Origin: Pedobacter ginsenosidimutans
GTDB lineage: Bacteria > Bacteroidota > Bacteroidia > Sphingobacteriales > Sphingobacteriaceae
Length of the DNA: 64,000 nucleotides
Reading direction: 5' to 3'
NCBI RefSeq assembly: GCF_001442625.1
Contig: NZ_LMZQ01000007.1
Span: 62,001 to 126,000, forward strand
Shown here: one piece after another, positions 19,157-28,156 of the stretch
How positions within the stretch are numbered: position 1 is the stretch's first letter
How the letters are laid out: the number at the start of each line of letters is the position of its first letter
The notes under the pieces: generated by a model
What the model was told of the DNA's origin: nothing
Database searches by the model: none
Seen by the model: the letters and a program-made list of their open reading frames with translations, nothing else
Position numbers and translations under genes: made by a program

Positions 19157-19170
19157 TGCATAATATAGCA
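19157..19170. promoter_or_regulatory. DeoR-type palindrome, copy 3 (imperfect)
   Basis: TGCATAATATAGCA keeps the outer bases and the ATAT core of copies 1 and 2. Its centre is 31 bases from copy 2, about three helical turns. It covers the transcription start of the nucleotidase gene. Confidence 0.5.
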
Positions 19171-19174
19171 AATC

Positions 19175-19726
19175 ATGAGAAAAACAATAGGCATTGATAT
19201 GGATGGCGTTCTCGCCGACATAGAAGACCATATACTTCAGACCTACCAGGCAGAAACAGGCATTTCGCTTACCCGCAATGATATAAAAGGCAAATCGGAA
19301 GAAGAACTTTTTCCGGATAGGGCAATGGTAATGAAGATCTGCAATAGAACAGGCTTTTTCAGGCATCTGCCTGTTATGGAAGGTGCTGTTGAAGCGGTAA
19401 AAAAACTAATGGAAGACTACGAGATCTTTATCGTTTCAGCTGCCATGGAATTCCCCTTATCGCTCTTCGAAAAGCGCGAGTGGCTTGCAGAGCACTTCCC
19501 TTTTATCAGCTGGAAGAATATCATCTTTTGCGGCGATAAGAGCATAATAGATACCGATTATTTAATTGACGACCATTGTAAAAACCTTGATTTCTGTAAG
19601 GGAAAAGCCTTAATGTTTACAGCATTTCACAATGTAGAAAAAGATCATCACCAAAGGATAAATCACTGGAACGAGGTATCATCATTATTGAAGAAACTTG
19701 AAGAGACAAATCTTGCGATCGTCTAG
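19175..19726 (+). CDS. 5'(3')-deoxyribonucleotidase-like HAD phosphatase
   Basis: A 183-residue HAD-superfamily enzyme of the NT5C (5' nucleotidase, deoxy, cytosolic) type. Motif I is IDMDGVLAD (nucleophile Asp and acid/base Asp), motif II is IVSAAME, and the C-terminal Asp motif is DTDYLIDDH. Such enzymes dephosphorylate deoxyribonucleoside monophosphates; the exact substrate is not shown. Transcribed divergently from a DeoR regulator with three shared palindromes, which fits nucleoside or sugar-phosphate control. Confidence 0.85.
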   Translation: MRKTIGIDMDGVLADIEDHILQTYQAETGISLTRNDIKGKSEEELFPDRAMVMKICNRTGFFRHLPVMEGAVEAVKKLMEDYEIFIVSAAMEFPLSLFEKREWLAEHFPFISWKNIIFCGDKSIIDTDYLIDDHCKNLDFCKGKALMFTAFHNVEKDHHQRINHWNEVSSLLKKLEETNLAIV

Positions 19727-19769
19727 TTAACATTTAGCCCATTCATATCCTCATGCAAGGAATAAAAAA

Positions 19770-19794
19770 AGGGTGTAGCCACTGGCTACACCCT
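19770..19794. terminator. Terminator between nucleotidase and TIGR04222-type gene
   Basis: AGGGTGTAGCC (19770-19780) is inverted at 19784-19794 around ACT. The T-run is on the minus-strand side, so it best fits the end of the gene at 19914, but it may serve both convergent genes. Confidence 0.7.
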
Positions 19795-19913
19795 CTATCT
19801 AAATTAACGCTCTCAACTAGAAGTTGATATAAGGCTCTCACCCCTTATGCCTACAATATTACGGCAGAAAGATTAAGATTTGATGAAGATTTTAGTTTAA
19901 AGCAAAAAAATTA

Positions 19914-21269
19914 TTAGTCGCCTCCACAACCACCGCAGCTACCGCAAGAACTTCCGCAGGATGAACCACAAGAACTGGCTCCGCCACCGTCTCCCCCTCT
20001 ACTCCTTTCGTAACTTACCAATGGAACAAGAGTTGCAGTTAACACAGCCGACCCATATAAAAAGTAACTCCATCGCCAATCCTGTTCATCTTTTATCGCA
20101 GGCAAAATTGCCGATTTATACAAATCAGGGATGGTACGGATGCAAAACTGCTGATTGAGTATATAAAGGTGTTTAACCATAAAAATCACCAAAAATCCTG
20201 TCAGAAGTGCAATCTCAAAAACGGGTTTATCTCTTATAATACCTGTTGTTAGGCGAATGAGCGAAAACATAGTGAGTGTTGCAAAAACTGTAAAATTTAA
20301 GTAAAACAGTCGAGCAAACTGTTTCGACTGGCTGAAATGCCATTTAAACATGTCCATACTTTTGGCAGTATTTCTGAAAATCGCTCTTGTCTGCAATTGC
20401 CCTAGCAGTTCGGGGTAGAAGACTTCGCCTCTATCTTTTAATACCGAAACAACCTGGAGCTGCTCTCCTGAAAGGCTATCTACTTCTTTTGAAATATAAA
20501 TACGGCGATGGGCATTTACATTTAGTACACCTGCATGAATAAGTTCGCTTATGGCCCCGTTTATTACCTCGGCAAGTTTCTGTCTTTTAAGATAAATCAG
20601 TTCAAATGGTTTAAGGTGGTAAACGAATGACTGCCGATCGAAATCGCGCGCAATCTGTTTAAATCTGTTTTTGGTATATAAACTGAGTATTACATAGGCG
20701 GGAAGCGCCAACCCGAGAAAACCCAAAATAAAATAAGGGTTATCAATATGGATATAAACAGGTTTAAGCAAATAATAAAAAGGAACAGTAAGCAAGATGA
20801 AAACCAGTACACCGTATAAGATAAAAAAACCTGTCTTAAGTTTGGCAGGTTCGAGCTTCAAGCCGGCCAACATGGTATCATATTCCCAAATCTCTTTGGG
20901 CTGTGCTCCAAAATGGTCAAGGTAAATGCGCTTCGTCTGTTCTTTTGCCAGCCTAAATTGCTCCGCCTGCTCTTTTTGGTGTGTAGAGGGCACATGCTGG
21001 ATCTGCTTACCAACCAGCACACAAAAATCCTGATAAGATTGTGTAAAAATGAGATGCTGATGCCAAACCGTATCGACAATGGCGGAAGGGGAAACCATTA
21101 CATCAGAAATGGCAGCCAGATACATAAATTTTTTATATTCTAATATGGCTTTTTCGGTAAAATCTTTCGTCCATTGGTTTTCACTAGCCAATCTGATCGA
21201 AAAACTATATTCGCCCGGTGGATGATCGAAATCAAATTGCTGTATGCTTTTCCAGAGGGTCTCATTCAT
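19914..21269 (-). CDS. TIGR04222-type membrane protein with Cys/Gly-rich tail
   Basis: A membrane protein of about 451 residues. The N-terminal part contains VDTVWHQHLIFTQSYQDFC, the VWHxHL motif of glycine-rich-domain proteins. Then follow hydrophobic pairs (about 148-200) and two to three more segments (about 320-365 and 410-425). The C-terminus is a short run of SSCG/CGG repeats with six Cys, ending GGD. This arrangement matches TIGR04222 proteins, whose role is unknown. The ATG at 21269 (MNETLWK) is preferred; an alternative at 21293 adds eight residues. The tail could bind metal or be a processing substrate. Confidence 0.75.
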   Translation of the reverse strand: MNETLWKSIQQFDFDHPPGEYSFSIRLASENQWTKDFTEKAILEYKKFMYLAAISDVMVSPSAIVDTVWHQHLIFTQSYQDFCVLVGKQIQHVPSTHQKEQAEQFRLAKEQTKRIYLDHFGAQPKEIWEYDTMLAGLKLEPAKLKTGFFILYGVLVFILLTVPFYYLLKPVYIHIDNPYFILGFLGLALPAYVILSLYTKNRFKQIARDFDRQSFVYHLKPFELIYLKRQKLAEVINGAISELIHAGVLNVNAHRRIYISKEVDSLSGEQLQVVSVLKDRGEVFYPELLGQLQTRAIFRNTAKSMDMFKWHFSQSKQFARLFYLNFTVFATLTMFSLIRLTTGIIRDKPVFEIALLTGFLVIFMVKHLYILNQQFCIRTIPDLYKSAILPAIKDEQDWRWSYFLYGSAVLTATLVPLVSYERSRGGDGGGASSCGSSCGSSCGSCGGCGGD

Positions 21270-21453
21270 ATCCAAATGCCACTTACTTCTCAAATTCCAG
21301 CCACTTCCCTATCTTTTTCCAGGGAATGCCAAGTAACATAATTAATAATCCAACTACTACTTCCATATATAAATATACTACTAATCAGAAACATTAACAA
21401 TATTGAATGAAGGCTTAACCGCCTATATAAACACTGACAGGCTGAAACAAAAT

Positions 21454-21477
21454 AAGCCTCCCTTAAAAGAGAGGCTT
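21454..21477 (-). terminator. Hairpin in the 21.3-21.7 kb gap
   Basis: AAGCCTC (21454-21460) pairs with GAGGCTT (21471-21477); on the minus strand it is followed by ATTTTGTTT. The 420-base gap around it has no gene. An exact -7 box, TAAATTTG, lies on the minus strand at 21523-21530, so a short RNA of about 65 nt is possible; otherwise it ends the Crp-type gene 213 bases upstream. Confidence 0.45.
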
Positions 21478-21689
21478 ACGAGTGTAATCTAAATCGTCCC
21501 GTTGATTTAATTTTTACTTACCCAAATTTAAACACAAATATGATGTTTAGTATATGCAATTTAAGGTTGTACATCAATTTGTAAAATGTGTATAATGTTA
21601 TGTAAACATAGTGTTTAAAATGAGTGGTATCAATATAAAATCGGATATAACGATGAAGATCAGGTAGGAGAATAAGTATTTGATTAGAA

Positions 21690-22298
21690 CTACACCAGCT
21701 CCCTTACCAACTTACTACGTATGCGGCTAAGTGTTTCCAGGCGCATACCCAAATAACTGGCTATACACCTTAATGGCACTCTAGATATATCAAAAGAATT
21801 TAGTTCCAAGAATTTTTCATATCGCCTTTCTGCCGAAGGGATCCGAGCTATTATGGCCCGCTCTGAGGCGGCATGATACTGGAGCGCTAAAATCTTTCTG
21901 CCAATAACATTCGTTTCTGGATAGCTGGCATAAAGCTTATCAATCAATAGGTGTGGGATGGCAACCAATTCTGAATTTTCCAATGCCTGCAAATATTCAA
22001 TTGAGGGCTGGATATTTGCATCGGGATGTTGAATCGCTCCAATAAATTCGTTCCCTAAACTGATCCAAGTGGTAATCTCTTTATTACCATCTTTAATAAA
22101 ACCTCTTACCAAGCCTGATACTACAAAAAAAACATAATCATTATTATCAATAGGAGATAAAATGTATTTATTTTTCTTGATTAGAAGAGTATCTACATTT
22201 TTTTCTATTTCCTGGATAAATCCAGAGGTTATGGGGCATAAACTGCTGAAATAATTTAATACAGCGTTCACTAAAAATACCTTTCGGGATTCGAGCAT
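21690..22298 (-). CDS. Crp/Fnr family transcriptional regulator
   Basis: A 202-residue regulator with an N-terminal cyclic-nucleotide-binding-like beta-roll (YILSPIDNNDYVFFVVSGLVRGFIKDG) and a C-terminal helix-turn-helix (VPLRCIASYLGMRLETLSRIRSKL). It lacks the Arg/Ser pattern of true cAMP binding and has no Fe-S cysteine set, so the signal is unknown; many Bacteroidota carry such orphan Crp-like genes. The ATG at 22298 is preferred over a TTG at 22304. The 366 bases upstream hold no gene or clear signal. Confidence 0.85.
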   Translation of the reverse strand: MLESRKVFLVNAVLNYFSSLCPITSGFIQEIEKNVDTLLIKKNKYILSPIDNNDYVFFVVSGLVRGFIKDGNKEITTWISLGNEFIGAIQHPDANIQPSIEYLQALENSELVAIPHLLIDKLYASYPETNVIGRKILALQYHAASERAIIARIPSAERRYEKFLELNSFDISRVPLRCIASYLGMRLETLSRIRSKLVRELV

Positions 22299-22664
22299 AC
22301 ACAAATAGGGATAGACTTTAGACCCTTAATTATAGCCATTTTTAACGGAATATAAAAATAAAGTAGATTATTGAGACAATTATGATGTTTAAACACCTTT
22401 ATAATGAGGATTTATTAATATTTTGAAGCACAAACTGATTTATTAAGGTAAAAATTCTGAGTTTAGTCTTATAAAACAACCGAATAGAATATGCATAGCA
22501 GAGGCAGACAATCTTAAAAAAGAACGCAACAAATAAGGCGAAATGTTTTTACAACATTCATTTCGTTCATTTTTTTTTACAAAAAAAGCAAATGCATGCA
22601 GAGATAATAGACACTCAGTAAAAAGAAAGAAATAAAGAAAGTTTTGGTAGAAGGCTCCCGATTA

Positions 22665-23636
22665 TTAGAAATAACATTTTGGCCTTCTGCTTTTTGCAGT
22701 TTGCAGATAATAACCAATAGATATTTCGTGTGAGCCATAATCATAGCTACCTAATTTATTTAGACTATAATCGTAACCATAGCCAATCCGGAGGTTTTCG
22801 CGGACAAAGAACTCGGTAATCAATCCGATGGCACTCCTTGCCCTTAAATCGCTTTGTAATGCTGGCTTAGGATAAAACTTTACGGAGGTTCTATACGCAA
22901 CACCCAACCAAAGCTTTTCTTTGATCATTAAAAAAGCATTAAGATCCAATGAGGTTGGCCCGTTCAAATCATCTTTGATCAAAAAAGTAGGTTTGAACAT
23001 AAAATCATTGTTCACCGGAAATACCATTCCCGCCGTTAAATAAAAATGCGGCTTAGAAGTAATACTTAAGAGATTATTATCCCTAAAAACAGGAAGGTAT
23101 TGAGTAAGCAGGTTATTGGCAGAGAAACCGATAAAGAATTTTTCGTTCGAATAATGTACACCAGCCCTAATATCAGGTACAATACGGCTTTCATATCCTG
23201 TCGGAATCTTGTTGTCGCCAGTTTCATTTGGATCTAACAAACTTCCGTTAAGACCCATCTGCATTACGCCCACTCCAATGCCAAAAGCAAGTACATTGGT
23301 TTCGGTACGGTCTAGTTTAATACGGTAAGCAAAATTTCCTGATAGGTTTAATGAGTTCTGTGCGCCAATTTTATCTTTCGACACCAACAAACCCAAGCCT
23401 AAACTTTCTTCCTTAACCGCTTCGTCTACCGATATGGAAAGCGTTTGAGGAGCGCCCTGAACACCCGTCCATTGGGCCCTAACAAAAGCCTGCATATATA
23501 GCTCTTCTTTGTAGCCTGCATAAGCCGGGTTGATATATAAACCATTGAACATATATTGTCCAAACTGGGCATTCTGCTGAGCGAACAGACAAAGGCAGAT
23601 TAAATTAAATAATGCCGTTACAACAATCTTTTTCAT
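22665..23636 (-). CDS. PorP/SprF family T9SS membrane protein
   Basis: A 323-residue outer-membrane protein with a signal peptide (LFNLICLCLFAQ) and the family opening QNAQFGQYMFNGLYINPAYAGYKEELYMQAFVRAQWTG. Repeated barrel strands continue to the end (EISIGYYLQT). SprF-like proteins are needed for secretion or attachment of the T9SS type B substrate encoded next to them, and here such a substrate lies immediately upstream (41 bases). It is the last gene of a four-gene minus-strand operon. Confidence 0.92.
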   Translation of the reverse strand: MKKIVVTALFNLICLCLFAQQNAQFGQYMFNGLYINPAYAGYKEELYMQAFVRAQWTGVQGAPQTLSISVDEAVKEESLGLGLLVSKDKIGAQNSLNLSGNFAYRIKLDRTETNVLAFGIGVGVMQMGLNGSLLDPNETGDNKIPTGYESRIVPDIRAGVHYSNEKFFIGFSANNLLTQYLPVFRDNNLLSITSKPHFYLTAGMVFPVNNDFMFKPTFLIKDDLNGPTSLDLNAFLMIKEKLWLGVAYRTSVKFYPKPALQSDLRARSAIGLITEFFVRENLRIGYGYDYSLNKLGSYDYGSHEISIGYYLQTAKSRRPKCYF

Positions 23637-23676
23637 CTGTATAATTTAGTTTCATACCCTCATATTTTAAATCCAC

Positions 23677-24615
23677 TTACCTGATCACGGTAACATAACC
23701 TTTAAATTCCTGCCATTGAGCACTTGCAGTTTTTACTTTAAGCACATAGAAATACGTTCCATCTACCAGACCATTAGCTGTCCAATCGTTTAAGTAGCTA
23801 TCTTTTTCATAAACAGTACTTCCCCAGCGGTTAATAATTGTAAGCTGGTTTTCGCTATAGCGGTCTAAGCGTTCAATAAAAAAGGTTTCATTTTTTCCAT
23901 CGCCGTTTGGCGTAAACACATTAGGTATTTTAAGCCCTGTGATTTCTTTGGTATCAACCGATATATTGTTAGACGGATCGGGATCAATTTCGTTGATGGT
24001 AACCCTGGCACTATTAACAACATTACCAGGTTTCATTGCCCTCACATTAATGATCAGCTCAACAAAACTGCCATTAGCAAGTGACGGGATCGCCCAGGAA
24101 ACTGTCTTGGTTTGATCGTTATAACTTGCGGTACCAACAATTGTAGGATCGACGCTTACAAAGGTTAGATTTTCTGGAAGGTCATCCTTTACCTGTATGT
24201 TGGTAGCTTCACCAAGTCCGTTATTGCGCACCAATAAATTGTATTTAAATACCTCAGTATTGATTACCTGTCTGGTTTCAGATCTTTTAACTATGGAAAC
24301 ATCTGCTGATATGGCTGTCTCCATCACCACTTCCATTTCTTCAGACAGATCGGAGCTACAGCCACCCAAGCTAAAAGTAATAACGGTATATTTCCCTGCA
24401 GTATTCACCACATAATCTTGTTCAGTAGCACCCAAAATGGCGTTTCCATTTCTGAACCATTGATAAGAGGTAGCACCTGTACCGTTGGCCCTCAATTTAA
24501 CAGTAACGCCTGGTTTAAGATTTAGCGTGTTCGGATTAGACGATTGCGCAAAGCATGCCACTGCAGAAAGCAGCAGCACACCGAACACAATTATCCCTAA
24601 CCTGTTAAACATCAT
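23677..24615 (-). CDS. T9SS type B substrate with Ig-like and DUF11 domains
   Basis: A 312-residue surface protein. After the signal peptide (ending ACFAQ) come an Ig-like domain (about 30-110: SYQWFRNGNAILGATEQDYVV), a DUF11-type domain (about 125-225: NLLVRNNGLGEATNIQVKD) and the gliding-motility-associated C-terminal domain from about 230 (IPNVFTPNGDGKNETFFIE, ending GYVTVIR). The last is the type B sorting signal for the type IX system. Forty-one bases separate it from the SprF-like gene, its likely partner. It may anchor the two upstream signal-bearing proteins. Confidence 0.9.
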   Translation of the reverse strand: MMFNRLGIIVFGVLLLSAVACFAQSSNPNTLNLKPGVTVKLRANGTGATSYQWFRNGNAILGATEQDYVVNTAGKYTVITFSLGGCSSDLSEEMEVVMETAISADVSIVKRSETRQVINTEVFKYNLLVRNNGLGEATNIQVKDDLPENLTFVSVDPTIVGTASYNDQTKTVSWAIPSLANGSFVELIINVRAMKPGNVVNSARVTINEIDPDPSNNISVDTKEITGLKIPNVFTPNGDGKNETFFIERLDRYSENQLTIINRWGSTVYEKDSYLNDWTANGLVDGTYFYVLKVKTASAQWQEFKGYVTVIR

Positions 24616-24644
24616 GATGGTTAAACCTTACGAACAATAACACC

Positions 24645-25364
24645 TTATGGTGCTACAGCGATAGTTGCTTTACCTGGTTTAACAGTAACAGTGATTGCTT
24701 TAAATGCAGTTGCAGTACAAGTTGTTGCAGGTACAATCTGAACACCACCTGTAGCATAACTTCCAATAGCAGTGAAAACATACGCACCTGGAGCTACACC
24801 TGCTTTAAGTGTAAAAGTATCTCCAGAAGCAGAGGCTGCACCTAAAGTTGTAATATCAGCCACTGCGGTACCACCGAGAGTTGCAGACCAAACATAAGTC
24901 ATGGTTACACCAGTTGGTAATGTTATTGAAGCATCCTTACTCGCCGTAATTACCGTGGTCGCTGTTTGATCGGTACAATAAACACTTCCTGGAGCTGCAA
25001 CAGCGATAATAGGTGTAGGTAATTTTTCTACAACGGTGTTATCAGAGGCATCACTAGGGCAGAGATTCGCATCTGCTGGCTGAACCTGAACTGAATAGGT
25101 ATGGTTCCCCACTGCTAATCCTGTAGGAACCTGATAAAATGCATTTGTTCCATCAAATACAACTGGAGCTTGCGCAGTTCCATCAACGGTCCATACAATT
25201 TTATCGCCATTAACAGGGGTATAACCAGTGAAAGTTGGATTCAATTTTACTGTACCTGTTCCGCACAGGTATACATTTGGCGTTTGCGCAAAGGCACCCA
25301 GTGGCAATAAGAACATTAAGAATACAAAGATTCTTAGATTTCGTTTTGTAGATTTTTTTGTCAT
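24645..25364 (-). CDS. Secreted surface protein without a sorting domain
   Basis: A 239-residue protein with a signal peptide (LMFLLPLGAFAQ) and two Ig/PKD-like segments (about 30-112 and 115-230) rich in Thr, Val and Ala. It ends abruptly with KPGKATIAVAP, without a T9SS C-terminal domain. It lies 39 bases after the larger Ig-like gene and 29 before the type B substrate, so all are probably one transcript. It could be a partner subunit of the surface complex. No family name can be assigned with confidence. Confidence 0.7.
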   Translation of the reverse strand: MTKKSTKRNLRIFVFLMFLLPLGAFAQTPNVYLCGTGTVKLNPTFTGYTPVNGDKIVWTVDGTAQAPVVFDGTNAFYQVPTGLAVGNHTYSVQVQPADANLCPSDASDNTVVEKLPTPIIAVAAPGSVYCTDQTATTVITASKDASITLPTGVTMTYVWSATLGGTAVADITTLGAASASGDTFTLKAGVAPGAYVFTAIGSYATGGVQIVPATTCTATAFKAITVTVKPGKATIAVAP

Positions 25365-25403
25365 GATGTTAATTTGTTAGGGATGAATAATTTATTTTCT
25401 TTT

Positions 25404-27629
25404 TTAATTAATAGATACTATAGGTTTATGTGGCACAAGTTTTACCCTAAAACTAAAAGGAATAGCCCGTTCGCAGCCGTTTGCATTTTTAATGGTCAAT
25501 ACCCCTTGATATACTGCTACCGGTGTATTTGATGGAACATTGATCGTAATTTCATTTGCTGGCAAGGTTTGGTTTAAAACATTCGAAATTGGTCCAGATA
25601 TCCAGGTGATGCTGTAGCTAATGGGATTGAAAACCGGATTAGCGTAAGGAATTTTGGTTGTGGCAAGTCCTTCGCAAATTCCCAGATCTGGCCCTAAAGT
25701 CAAATTTGGCTGTGGATTTACGGTTAAATTAAAATCCACTTTCTTTCCACAATAGGTAGCATCATCGGCAACGGTGTAGCTAATTACAACACTACCAGCT
25801 GCAACGGCCGTGACATTGCCCGTGGCATCTATTGTTGCAATAGTTGCATTGCTACTGCTCCAAATGCCAGAAGGATTATCATTGGTTAAAGTTGTGGTAG
25901 TTCCTGCACACATGGTATTTACACCAATAATCGGATTTACAACAGCAATAGGTTTAACATTTACCAATACTGCTTTACGGCCCCCAATATTCTTACAGCC
26001 TGTTAATGTATTAATGGCTTCTACATAGTAGGTAGTGTTTGCAGTAAGGGCTGGTGTTGTATAGGTTGCTCCTGTATTAAAGGGTGTAACTCCATTGGAA
26101 GCAGCATACCAATTGTAGGTATATTGGGTGATATCGGAATTGCTGATCGTTAAGATAGCAGTAGTTCCACTGCAGATTGTTGTACCCGGAACATCGAGCG
26201 GAGGTAATGGATTAACCTTAAGTTTTACACGAAGTCTTTCAGAAACTCCTGTTACGCAGTAGGTTCTGCTACCTTGTACATAGTAACTATAATCTCCGGC
26301 AAGTAGTGAGGATGGAGGAGTATAATTTTCTCCGGTATGCAACAAATTGCCTCCTGTTTCAGCATCATACCATTTATATTCTGTACAGGCCTGTGGATTG
26401 TTAACGGAAAAGGTAGTGGTTTCTCCTTGGCAGATGGCCCTGGCATCCTCAGCGATAGGATCAATCAATGTGCGTGGTTTGGCCAATTTCCTTTTAATAT
26501 CATAAATCTGAAGTGAGCCCAGCACACCGGCCAATCCACCGGTAGTGATTTCTAAACGATCGTAAACATCGGTAATCGGAAAAGTTAACACATATTTATC
26601 TGTTGAACCCGGGAAAAGCCTAAGGTTTAGAAAAGTCCCCGTATTATCGAAAGCATTCCCCGCTTTGACCCCATTTAAATAAGGTTGAATGATAAATCCC
26701 GTAAGTAAACTCAGATTAAGTAATCCGCCCCCTGGCTTACCTATTATAATGCTCACAGAATCTTTCGGCTGAGAAGGTTTATTAAATATTGCCGTAAGGT
26801 ATATTTTGTTTAATACCGAGACCCCAACGTCCATCAGTGCATAACTATCTTTATCGTTATCTATTGAATTGAAAGGGTCAGTTACCTTTCCCGTTGCATT
26901 TAACACCCCGCCAATAACAGTAGGCTGTACTCCGGATAAAACATCAATTACTTCATCACAATCAATCTTATCCGTAGTCGTTTCCATAATGTAGGCATGG
27001 AAAAGCTTTGTAGACAACGCTACCGAGAGTAAATTTCCCGATACCTTTACATAAATTCCGTTATATATCTGGTTGGGCGTGAGTGTAATCTCAACCTCTC
27101 CCGAACCGCTAATTACACCGGCTATATTGGTAGCGTTATAAATCGGAACAGTCGTTGCTTCATATCCCGCATCATGACCCGGACCAAGCAATCCCAATAG
27201 TGGCCAATCAGCAGCAACGGTATGCAAACCTGTAAATGTTCCTATCTCTACACCGCTTAAAACGCTTAACACTTCAGTAGGGAGTGAAATTTTTATAGTA
27301 ACAGGAGTATTGGCAGGAATTGATCTGGGTGAACCACCAGCAGCATTAAATTGTAAGAATTGGGTCGAAGATGCCAATCCTGCCAGGCCAAGTCCAACGC
27401 CTAATGTTGATGCATCTTTAACCTGTCCATTAACAGCGTTTCCTGCATCTGAAATGGTACCCATAATTAAAGACCCACCCAATACCTTAAATCCATATTG
27501 GATTGATCCTTGAAAATCTGCGTAAGTACGCTTTGTATTTTCACACTGTGCCACAACCTGCGCACGCAAATACGTGGGCATAAGAAAAAGCACAAGCACC
27601 AAGAAAGATAGACAAGAGCGTCTTTTCAA
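25404..27629 (-). CDS. Large secreted Ig-like surface protein
   Basis: About 741 residues. A TTG at 27629 gives KRRSCLSFLVLVLFLMPTYLRAQ, a good signal peptide; a longer frame from 27683 would start inside a -7 box (TATTTTTG, 27681-27688) and is rejected. The middle has a lectin-like region (about 30-390), Ig-like repeats (ICQGETTTFSVNNPQACTEYKWYD and similar) and a BIG2-type domain (WSSSNATIATIDATGNVTAV). It ends in an Ig-like strand without a T9SS sorting domain. It is the first gene of the operon that ends with the SprF-like protein. Confidence 0.8.
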   Translation of the reverse strand: MKRRSCLSFLVLVLFLMPTYLRAQVVAQCENTKRTYADFQGSIQYGFKVLGGSLIMGTISDAGNAVNGQVKDASTLGVGLGLAGLASSTQFLQFNAAGGSPRSIPANTPVTIKISLPTEVLSVLSGVEIGTFTGLHTVAADWPLLGLLGPGHDAGYEATTVPIYNATNIAGVISGSGEVEITLTPNQIYNGIYVKVSGNLLSVALSTKLFHAYIMETTTDKIDCDEVIDVLSGVQPTVIGGVLNATGKVTDPFNSIDNDKDSYALMDVGVSVLNKIYLTAIFNKPSQPKDSVSIIIGKPGGGLLNLSLLTGFIIQPYLNGVKAGNAFDNTGTFLNLRLFPGSTDKYVLTFPITDVYDRLEITTGGLAGVLGSLQIYDIKRKLAKPRTLIDPIAEDARAICQGETTTFSVNNPQACTEYKWYDAETGGNLLHTGENYTPPSSLLAGDYSYYVQGSRTYCVTGVSERLRVKLKVNPLPPLDVPGTTICSGTTAILTISNSDITQYTYNWYAASNGVTPFNTGATYTTPALTANTTYYVEAINTLTGCKNIGGRKAVLVNVKPIAVVNPIIGVNTMCAGTTTTLTNDNPSGIWSSSNATIATIDATGNVTAVAAGSVVISYTVADDATYCGKKVDFNLTVNPQPNLTLGPDLGICEGLATTKIPYANPVFNPISYSITWISGPISNVLNQTLPANEITINVPSNTPVAVYQGVLTIKNANGCERAIPFSFRVKLVPHKPIVSIN

Positions 27630-27949
27630 TTGCTTAAAGTAAAGGGAAAAATAAATAGTTTGTTTGTTTGCTCGTTGATACAAAAATACGGCAGCGCAGA
27701 GGCAAATTATCCGTTCACTTCATTCATTACCCCTCTCAAAGCACTACAAAAGCCTGTTTTATTGATATTTATCAACAAAACTAAAGAACTAAAAAATTAC
27801 AGACATCCGGGTAGATGATTAATGTTGAAAATATTCTAACGACTTAGAATAACCGATATTTTTTTTCTGGTAATGAAAAGAACTTGAAATACCAATCGGT
27901 AGGAATAATTGACGGCTAAGAGACTGCCATATTTTTTAACAAATAATAC

Positions 27950-27979
27950 TTGCAAGAAACAATGGTTATTGTATCTTTG
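27950..27979 (+). promoter_or_regulatory. Consensus promoter of a possible small RNA
   Basis: TTG (27950-27952), a 19-base spacer and TATCTTTG (27972-27979) match the Bacteroidota consensus exactly. Only a short, structured, gene-less stretch follows before a terminator. Confidence 0.65.
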
Positions 27980-27983
27980 CACC

Positions 27984-28048
27984 CTCTCTGGAAGCTTCCA
28001 CTCCAGGGTTTAAGAAAGCCTTCCAGCAATGGGAGGCTTTTCTTATTT
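27984..28048 (+). ncRNA. Possible 65-nt structured small RNA
   Basis: Downstream of the exact promoter come a hairpin CTGGA (27988-27992)/TCCAG (28002-28006) enclosing GGAAGCTTCC, and a terminator hairpin (AAAGCCTTCC, GGGAGGCTTT; 28015-28040) with a T-rich tail. The longest ORF has ten codons. The surrounding 470-base gap between the surface operon and glgB holds nothing else except three copies of GTTTTGGCG. No RNA family was recognised. The hairpin could also end the convergent glgB transcript. Confidence 0.45.
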
Positions 28049-28071
28049 TAAGGCATTTTAGAAAAAATTGA

Positions 28072-28134
28072 GTTTTGGCGCAAAATAAAAATACATATTA
28101 CGCCAAAACAATGTTTTTATATATGGTTTTGGCG
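28072..28134. repeat. Three copies of GTTTTGGCG, the middle one inverted
   Basis: Copies at 28072-28080 (+), 28101-28109 (inverted) and 28126-28134 (+). Copies 2 and 3 extend to GTTTTGGCGTARTAT. Copies 1 and 2 can form a hairpin. They lie 23 to 85 bases beyond the glgB stop. Confidence 0.6.
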
Positions 28135-28156
28135 TAGTATAACAGCAAATAATCTT

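Noticed and set aside
22305..22664. The 360-base gap upstream of the Crp-type gene
   Set aside because: Only 14-codon and shorter frames and no convincing promoter or hairpin were seen; nothing reported.
27630..27683. Extended N-terminus of the large Ig-like protein
   Set aside because: The TTG at 27683 lies inside an exact -7 box and the extension precedes the signal peptide.
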